A stretch of 64,000 nt of DNA, taken from assembly GCA_024704765.1 (NCBI GenBank), contig JAKMXF010000110.1, positions 1 to 64,000 of the forward strand, written 5' to 3'. A program made the position numbers and the translations under genes. Source of the stretch: Oopsacas minuta (taxonomy: Eukaryota > Porifera > Hexactinellida > Lyssacinosida > Leucopsacidae). Below, piece by piece: positions 56,069 to 64,000 of the stretch. A model generated the notes under the pieces. It did no database searches. It saw only the letters and a program-made list of their open reading frames with translations, and had not been told where the DNA came from. The first letter of the stretch is position 1; every line of letters starts with the position of its first letter.

Positions 56069-56154
56069 GATAACCAATAGTCAATATTTAAACAAACAAA
56101 TTAATCTTGTTGATAACCAATAGTCAATATTTAAACAAACAAATTAATCTTGTT
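56069..56154. repeat. exact 43-bp tandem duplication
   Basis: Two adjacent copies starting GATAACCAATAGTCAATATT at 56069 and 56112, identical over 43 bp. A recent slippage or repair event. Confidence 0.9.
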
Positions 56155-58591
56155 AATAATCAAACAGACCACATTAGAAGATTTATATTGCGCTATATGC
56201 TAAAACATTCAATTACACATGTTTTACCTTACCTTTATGATAACATTTCTCATTATACTTCAATTTCTACCATTTGGTTAAGACTTATATTTCTTCGATT
56301 CGTGAATACTTAATTATTATTTTGCAAGTGGTAGAATGAAGATATGTTTATAGCTAGTTTCATAGCCTGCTTTGGATCCTAGATAGCTTATGGGCAGTTG
56401 CAACTATCAGATTCAAGGATGGGGCTAGACTTTTACACAAATAATATATTGACATAAGATTAATATGCATAATCTAGCTGTACCAGTAAAATTGTAATAT
56501 TGACGAAGCAGTGGGTTGTATTCTTTAAAAAGGTATTTGAAGTAGAAATATCAAAGAGATGAGGAAATCACTGAATATTTATTAAATTTAGACAATTTTA
56601 GGAGAAATTAATAGTTCAGAATCATATTTTGTAATCTGAATATATCTTTGGAATCACTTACATATGATTACAAAAAGAAAAATAATTATGTTCTAATAAC
56701 AGATGATACTAATTACAAATCTAATATTAATTATTCCAAAATAATCACGTTTTATCAAGAATTACAAAACTGATATTTGTTAATGATTCCAAATATTGTG
56801 CGAGATAATATTAATAAAGATTGATAATATAACTCCAATAATATAATATTATGTAATCTATATTATTGTAACATGAGTGTTGTCTGTTTATTTCCGATTG
56901 TAAAATTTGAATTTAGGTGTGGTGAATGCGTATATATTTCAAGTAAAGTAAAGTACTAGCGTATTATAACATCTGTGTATAGATTATTGGTAAAGCACAG
57001 AGGAAATACACTGAAGAATCCTACATGTGAGAATCCCTTAGCATTATTGTGTAAATTCTACGTATATAGAAATCTATTCATTTATTCTTTGATATGTGTC
57101 TATTAAACAGAAGAAGCAGTCAAAATAAGAAATATCGTTTTAGAAAAATTATTTTAATGAACCAGCAAATGAAAGCTCAATTATTTGTTTTCAAAAGTTA
57201 TCAGTCACATTCTGTTAGAACAATTGGACGGTATTGAATACAATTGATCAGGAAAAGTAAAAACTGGTCAGGTCATGACTCAGGCAAGCCTGACCGTTTG
57301 TAATTGCTTGAGAGGCACTTTTGTCACACAGGGCTCTAAAGTCTAAATAAAATGATTTAAATTTTTGGTTATACCAATAATAAAGCCCAAATACATACAA
57401 CAGTCAATTTAAATATGCCTGATAACTGGTAAAGTATTAATCGATATCTCGTTTAGCATTGATAACATTCGATAAGTACTAGTAATAAATTTATGGGATA
57501 AGTGAATAGATTTATTGACTGTAAAGTTAAATACATACGTATGTAGTTATTTCTCATTTGTGAATACAGACATATGCATGCTGAAAATACTTGACTCGAC
57601 ACAAAAGGATGAAACCACCTCCAATATTTCTTACAATACTTCAAATATTATAGATTGTTCAGGTTGCTCTCATGATAATTTACTTACCATTGCCTAATTA
57701 GAATTTTAGATAGTATGTATTCATGTTGCATGTAGTTAAGGGAGAAACATAGGCAGGCCTTCCAGCTTATCTTCTCTAAGGTCAATTCACTAAACAAGCA
57801 TTTATCCCATTGTAATCAATAATAATACAACAATAATTGAGTTGGATAGTTAAGATGACTTGGTAATGCAACTGTTTGATTTAAGTAAGCCAATATTTTT
57901 GAATGTATAGGAATATTTTATAATAAATTTCTCAGTAAAATTTTTCACATATCAGGATTCCAATAAAAATGCTCTGAATCAATTCAATAGTCTCCTAACA
58001 ATTTGAAGGGAGTATGAAGATAATTACTGATATAGCCTTCTTCCTAGATCTGAAAAAAGATAATTCAATTTATAAGTGATTAAGGTATTTACGTCTTTTG
58101 ACTATTTTAGTGATCAAATTATATTTAGAAATTATCAACAATCATTTAAATCTAGTCAGAATAAATAATAAGATTGCCAAATATGAAGACAGGAAAATCA
58201 GTTTACGTTATCATTATGTAATTCATTTTTGTATTTACTAAACTCGTAGGCATCAAATATTTGTTGGTTACACAAAAACCTTCACAATTGAGTAGCTTAC
58301 AAATTTGTGGCGAAATTTAACACTACGTACGTAACTAATGTCATTGAATCAAAAAATTAGTAGAGGAAAATATAAGAAATAATTTGGTGATATTATACAG
58401 TAGAATTGAACTCAAATAACTTATGATGAAGGTTTATAGAGAAGGTATTGTCAATGAATATATTGTGGTGAAAAGTACAAAATATGAGCTAAACTTATAA
58501 AAACGGAGATATCCATACACTATACGAATGTAGCCATAAGATTAAATTACGTGTATATTTAGTTTCAACTTGCATACTCTCGATCATTTAC

Positions 58592-58599
58592 TATAAATA
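58592..58599 (+). promoter_or_regulatory. TATA-like box of kinase 3
   Basis: TATAAATA, 61-68 bases before the ATG at 58660. A second TATATAAA at 58643-58650 is only 10 bases before the ATG, too close to serve that start. Confidence 0.35.
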
Positions 58600-58659
58600 C
58601 AGTAAGGAGTTAATGAACTGATCAATACACTACAACTTGTACTATATAAACTGAATAAG

Positions 58660-59850
58660 ATGGACTCAATCGAAATAAAAACAACAAAACTTGAAGATTA
58701 CTACAGGATATTCTGGAGTGATAAGATTGGCTCTGGGGCTAATGGAAATGTATATTCATGTCTGTGCAAGAAGACATGGAAAAACTATGCAGTAAAAATT
58801 ATACCTGACAGGCCGAGAGCTAGAAGAGAAATAGAAATGCAAATGGCATGCCAAAGCTCCAGATACGTCGTCCCGATTTTCGATGTATACAGTAACTCCT
58901 GTGAGAAACTAAACAAAAATAAACGGAACAAGTACATATTTATTATCATGGAGAATATGCGAGGAGGAGAGCTATTCAGTTTGATAGAAAATCACAGTGA
59001 TGTTTTGAATGAGGCGCATTGGTGTAAGATCATAAAGCAAATAGTGTTGGGGCTAAAAGATATTCATGAACTAGGTATCATACATCGAGATTTAAAACCA
59101 GAAAATATATTTATAAAAGACGACTACAGCATTAATCAATTCTCTTCAGTAGATGAAACTGTCAACGATATGGAGATTATGATCGGGGACTTTGGCTTTG
59201 CTGTAGAGGCACACACCAGACCATGTGAAGCTCTCTTCACTCCATATTATGTAGCACCTGAAATATTAGCAAACGACCTGAGATATCGTGATGAGAGTGA
59301 AGATAAGTTACAGACGCCTTATGACTCAAGATGTGACATGTGGTCCCTGGGTGTAGTAATGTACGCATTAATCTCAAATATACCTCCCTTTTATCCGGAA
59401 ATACATTCCAAAACAATGACAAAACGAATGTACAATAACATACTAACGGGTACATTCCATTTCCAGTACAATATATGGAAGAGCATATCCTATGAAGTTA
59501 AAGAGCTCATTTCAGATTTAGTACAAGTCAATCCTGATGATAGAGTGACAATGGAAGAAGTGATGCAGCACTCTTGGTTCAAAAACATGGGTAATGCATT
59601 CGAATCTGAACAATCAACCTTATCTGAAGTGTCGTTAGGGGGTTTATGTGGAATTCACGACAAAATGCTGAAATCAGGTAGCCATACCGATAGCGAAACA
59701 AAAGAGTACAATTTCAGCTGGATAGCAAGTAGCTCAAATGACTCAGAGAGCAGTGACGTAGAATTCACAGACAATGGCAAATACACTGTTAGACTTATAA
59801 TACAATTAGACAATACATGGGCACAAAGGAGGTTACCTATTATCCATTGA
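58660..59850 (+). CDS. MAPKAPK-like Ser/Thr kinase 3
   Basis: 396 residues, intronless. Glycine loop IGSGANGNVYSC is complete (unlike kinases 1 and 2), with AVKIIPDRPRARREIEMQ, HRDLKPEN (Asp144), DFGFAVEA (177 on), LFTPYYVAPEIL, and DMWSLGVVMYALI. Clearly a diverged paralogue of kinases 1 and 2; the N-terminus MDSIEIKTTKLEDYYRIFW is alignable with that of kinase 1 (MCEEINTTN to DYRILW). The MK2-type Thr-Pro activation site is also absent here (CEALFTPYY). About 85 residues follow the kinase domain, rich in Ser, Asp and Glu (ASSSNDSESSDVEFTD), with no recognisable p38-docking or nuclear localisation motif. Codon use is AT-rich like its surroundings, which contrasts with kinases 1 and 2. Likely the older, unconverted member of the group. 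Confidence 0.9.
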   Translation: MDSIEIKTTKLEDYYRIFWSDKIGSGANGNVYSCLCKKTWKNYAVKIIPDRPRARREIEMQMACQSSRYVVPIFDVYSNSCEKLNKNKRNKYIFIIMENMRGGELFSLIENHSDVLNEAHWCKIIKQIVLGLKDIHELGIIHRDLKPENIFIKDDYSINQFSSVDETVNDMEIMIGDFGFAVEAHTRPCEALFTPYYVAPEILANDLRYRDESEDKLQTPYDSRCDMWSLGVVMYALISNIPPFYPEIHSKTMTKRMYNNILTGTFHFQYNIWKSISYEVKELISDLVQVNPDDRVTMEEVMQHSWFKNMGNAFESEQSTLSEVSLGGLCGIHDKMLKSGSHTDSETKEYNFSWIASSSNDSESSDVEFTDNGKYTVRLIIQLDNTWAQRRLPIIH

Positions 59851-60307
59851 ATCAATACATCGCTCACAATTTTAATTACGTATCAGCATATTGATACATT
59901 AAATTATGTATTTTTAAGAAATATAATGAAAACTATAAATCTATATTTTCGAATAATGCTTTAAGGGTGGGGCATAACACAGCTAACAATCTAATGTACC
60001 TATAATATGCAGGAGCAGATTATAGACAAACCACTTAAAGTAAGGTGTATTTCGTTGCATCATATGTTGGGTAGTTAATAGGGGACAATTTAACTGATTG
60101 ATATATATTGGGACAAGATCAATTAAGTGATTATCTTGTGTAAGTCACATATGTAATTCAATCTCAAATTGGATAAAGTGTAACATGAAGTCTGAGGTCA
60201 TAAATAAACTATTGCGGGTGCTGCTTATAAAGTGCTTCGATAAGTATAGTGAAATATTACCTTTCTATACAAAAACTTTACAGTTTACAATACTATACAA
60301 TAAATTG

Positions 60308-60400
60308 TCAGCCGTGGAAATTCTCTGACTCTGCTTAATTGGAGGATCACATCGGGATCAGGTCATTTTGAGCCGGTTAAGCGGGATAAATTACCACAAT
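60308..60400. repeat. fragment of the 54760-type MITE
   Basis: GACTCTGCTTAATTGGAGGA, CACATCGGGATCAGG and GGTTAAGCGGGATAAATTA parallel the element at 54760-54903. Ends not intact. Confidence 0.6.
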
Positions 60401-63400
60401 TTGTAAGGTTCTGTTTCTGGCAACTGTATGTTAATCAGACAACCTGTTTTAGGAGTATACATTCTCTGCATATGAATAAGAAACCCTGATCATATAATTT
60501 GCATAATTAACTTAAGCTACCTGTCTTTACGGATCATAACTGATTCAACCTAATTAAGCCTTATTAAGAAGTACATTATAAAATTATTGTACGCTTGATA
60601 GCCACTTGTGAGTGCAAGTTCTATATTAGGGTAACATTATAGGAATATCACATCTCCAGGAAGTAGGTGATATGCATTGGAAATATTACTATAGTAAGGC
60701 AGTGATACCAGTTAAGTACAAGCATATTAAAGAAACATACTCTAAGTGCTTCTTTGGTGTATATTTAAAACTAGACACAAGTATTCATTAGTGAAAAAAA
60801 TATGGCATGCGATGAAAGAATCCCAGTAATCTCAAATACTAGCCAAAGGCTTCCGTTCCAAGAGTTATATCAAGAAAGTAGGATAGAAATTAATCTACAA
60901 TCGGTTTTGATAAGGATTCATTCAAAGCAGAGAAGTTGCGCAGAAATCAATTGTGTCGACTGAGAAAAATTACTAATAAATACTTATTAATCGTTTGCGT
61001 ATTATTATGATAAATTATAATTCACGAAATACCAACATCTTTAGAGATGACTCGAAACGGAAAAATTGAACAGATGAGTGTAATTATTCCCCAATCTTGT
61101 CTCGTGGTATAATTCAATATCTAACAATTGAATATTCAATAGGAATGATGTGTTGAGACATAATACATAAAGTTGAATAGGGATTAGATCTCATTAGCAA
61201 ATAGTGAGAACTATTTTATCAATTAAATACTATCAAATTAATATTATTAATTCAAACCCAAATTAGCTGTAAGGCAATACATCTTTTCATTACAACAAGA
61301 TGCATTCACTGACAAGTTAGTTAAGTACTTTTACAGTGACGTGATACGTACTATCAATTATGGGTGATTAATAAATTTGTTAATATCACAGTTTACTAGT
61401 TTTGATTTAATTAACAAATAATCACAAGATAAAGTTATAAAGTTACCAAACATTAGGCAACTAGATACGCACTATCAAATATTATGAGTCAATGGCTACA
61501 GAAAGTACCCGTAATTGCGTATATGATACCATAAAGCAACTAACTTGCAATTGTAATTTTAACAATAGCATATACGTAGTTACTGTATTTCAAAATAGGA
61601 TTAGGTAAGTAGGGGGGCGGTTCTATGTCTGTGATAACGATAAAGTATTCTCATCACAAAATAATGTCAATTATTAGTATATTACCAATACAATAAATCT
61701 AAAGTATTACGTAGAAGTTGATTAGGCAATAAATATTTTATGAAATGTACTTATATGGAGATTGTTTATAAGTTAGTTTTTCAATAAAGTGACTTGAAAG
61801 TGATAATTATATTCTAATAATTATTCTAGTAAATGCAGTTTTTCAATCCTTTCCCAATTAAGTTAGTATAGCACATTTACCTGAATTGACTTCAGGTTAC
61901 GAATTGTCAAATCAGAATTTTTGGGGGTCCGAAGGAAATATAGCGGTACTAAAATACGGGTGAATAACGCTAGTATCATATACTTGTGGGTCCACAACAA
62001 TGATACTCAAATCATGTTAAGTTATAATTATGATAATAGTATTGTTAATTAGAATGGAATCAGTAAGATCAATCAGAGGTGTTGATTGGATTGGGAATAC
62101 AACAGTTAAGAGTTAATTTAGATTCATTGGTTAGGAAATTAGATTATTGAATGGTTAAATAATGGCAGGAGATAGTATTGACGGAATAAGTGTGATGATT
62201 GTCCCAAAGTGAGGGAAAACACTTGAAATTATCGAAGTCAGAGTATAAGCAGTGGAAATAATTAAAATTATCAACTAAACAATGAGACTATTTTCAATAG
62301 AAAATGGCAGAAGTTCTCGCTATCACTACCAATGTAGGCTAAAATTAAGTGAAGAAAGTTAAACTATTAATATGTGTAACTCTGTCACAAATCGTCCTGG
62401 GAAGCACTTGGAAAATGGTTAAATTTGGAGCAACCGATATGATAATATTAAACGGATCTACAGTGACCATTTTCATTAGAATATTTCGGGTGGAATTCGG
62501 TTAATATAAATTTTAATAAAATGACCTAATTAATGAATAGTATTATTGCGACTTCTAATAACCACAATTCTATATATATTTAGGATAATTAAAAGGACAG
62601 TAGAGATAAGCAGATAATTTTGTCTGGAAAAACCATGATTATTTAGCTATTCAATAATAATAGATAATTTCTAAGGATTTCAACTATATATTATCAACAT
62701 ATATATTCAATTCCTGTGGGTTTATGTAAATGAAACATATGACACTTTTGGTGTGAATAAGAAAAAAGATAATTTCGCCTAAAAATCAACCAACAATCTT
62801 TGACATGTGATTAAAATTGATATTATCACCAGATCTATGAATGAATGAATGTCATATGCGTAAATCACAGATATCGAAATATTAGAATAATTCTCAGTAT
62901 TATTTCTCTCAATATCCGTTTCGCAAAGAACTTTCAAATTGTGTATAAGTAACCGTGTTATAAGTCTAAAGAGCGTCAGAATGAAATTCTACGTCTAGCA
63001 GGACTAATTTTATGTATTTATGTCTAATCACAAAACCCTACAATCTGATTGGGCTAAAATACGGAGGTGTGAAAAGGTGCGAAAATATATACCCAAGAAT
63101 AATTTCAAATGTATTTGCATAGTCGGAACAGTAAAAGATTTGTAACCTGAATGAAACCTAAAGGGACATAAACTTGTCTAGCACCTGATTATTTTATCAC
63201 CACAAAGATAGTTTGTTTACATATGTTCCCTTAATCATATAGTTGTACACTTTAGTTATTCAAGGGAAGTAAATAACTACACACACGTCGTATGATAGAT
63301 TTGAATAGGAAGTAATATAATGTGTCAGGAAATGAATTCAATACCGAAGTGGTTATAACCAGACAGAAGTTAATATTAAATTATAGGTTAACCAATCTTA

Positions 63401-63642
63401 GTTTTGTAACATTGAAAAGCTATCACTAAGTTGAAAAATCTTGCAATATCAAATATCTCTTAACTAATATCAGGGCCATCTCGAAGATTATCAACCAGAC
63501 ATTTTCGCGGAAAGAATAAAGGTAAGCATCTATAGAACAGATTTTTACAACTGTAACATGAATAATTATTCTTAACACCAAGGAGCCAAATTCCATAATT
63601 TGAACAACCACGATTTACGCATTCGTATATTATATTATTATA

Positions 63643-63811
63643 CAGTCGAACTCAGGTAAGATGTACTCGGCATAAGACGTTACTATTTCTTAAATCTCAA
63701 AAACTTAGTCATCATCTTTATAACACAATACCTATTCGGATAAGAGGTACTCTGTTAGTACATACTAATTTTGGCCTTGACGAAGGGATATGTCTTATCC
63801 GAGTTCTACTG
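63643..63811. mobile_element. 169-bp pogo/Tigger-like MITE
   Basis: After TA, the left end is CAGTCGAACTCAGGTAAGAT; the right end TGTCTTATCCGAGTTCTACT is followed by G and TA. Same family as 54051-54333, internally deleted. Fragments of the family are at 1690, 10007 and 13089. Confidence 0.88.
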
Positions 63812-64000
63812 TACATTACAGCACTACCTTTTATGGGTATCATAGAATAGCGAATTTTGCTCACCTATAAATATCGCATCTTCACACATAGACCACGAAT
63901 ACAAATATTAATCATACTAAGTTGAATTAAGGCAGATTACTGGTCTATATTATGAGAGAGGAAGCAAAAGTTAGCTTTTAGTTCGGCAAAATATATACCG

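Larger units (their letters stand above)
52271..58591. other. 6.3-kb gene-poor region
   Basis: AT-rich sequence with three MITEs, a tandem duplication and one exon-like segment, each listed separately. No other gene is recognised on either strand. Confidence 0.45.
59851..64000. other. gene-free right end
   Basis: 4.1 kb of AT-rich sequence without recognisable coding, apart from one MITE fragment and one intact MITE listed separately. Confidence 0.45.

Noticed and set aside
1-64000. tRNA or rRNA genes
   Set aside because: I looked for cloverleaf signatures and conserved rRNA words by eye and found none that I could support. A covariance-model scan would be needed to exclude tRNAs.

Overview
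This is a eukaryotic nuclear window, visibly AT-rich. It has canonical GT-AG introns and animal-type genes: NUP205, ATG7, fumarylacetoacetase, transaldolase, type I inositol polyphosphate 5-phosphatase, a Cdc42-like GTPase and MAPKAPK-like kinases. Decayed NHL-repeat genes, many non-autonomous DNA transposons and compact intronless genes suggest an early-branching animal, possibly a demosponge. That placement is inference; no rRNA or mitochondrial marker is present to confirm it.

Layout. 0-4 kb: an open partial reading frame at the left edge, an NHL-repeat gene broken by one frameshift, then gene-free sequence. 4-9 kb: an intronless WD40 propeller gene and an intronless INPP5A-like phosphatase, separated by a stack of MITEs, one nested in another. 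9-16 kb: fumarylacetoacetase (minus, 6 exons) and transaldolase (plus, 9 exons), arranged head to head. 16-38 kb: a 22-exon NUP205 gene on the minus strand, open at its 5' end. Its introns hold a secreted phosphatase-like gene, a Cdc42-like gene, three intronless genes for related-looking multi-pass membrane proteins, a dead NHL gene, an 11-bp minisatellite and several transposons. 38.7-40.7 kb: intronless ATG7, upstream of the first visible NUP205 exon. 44-60 kb: a gene-poor stretch with three intronless MAPKAPK-like kinase genes. Two of these are near-identical inverted copies whose homology covers almost exactly the coding region and nothing else. The rest is mostly AT-rich sequence and MITE remnants.

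The genes do not form one pathway. The main organisational theme is a housekeeping gene whose introns carry many intronless genes, including a small local 7TM-like family. The other two notable features are the coding-only kinase duplication and the density of MITEs with readable target-site duplications. Exons were joined by hand using splice motifs, reading-frame phase and remembered family sequence; no alignment program was run.
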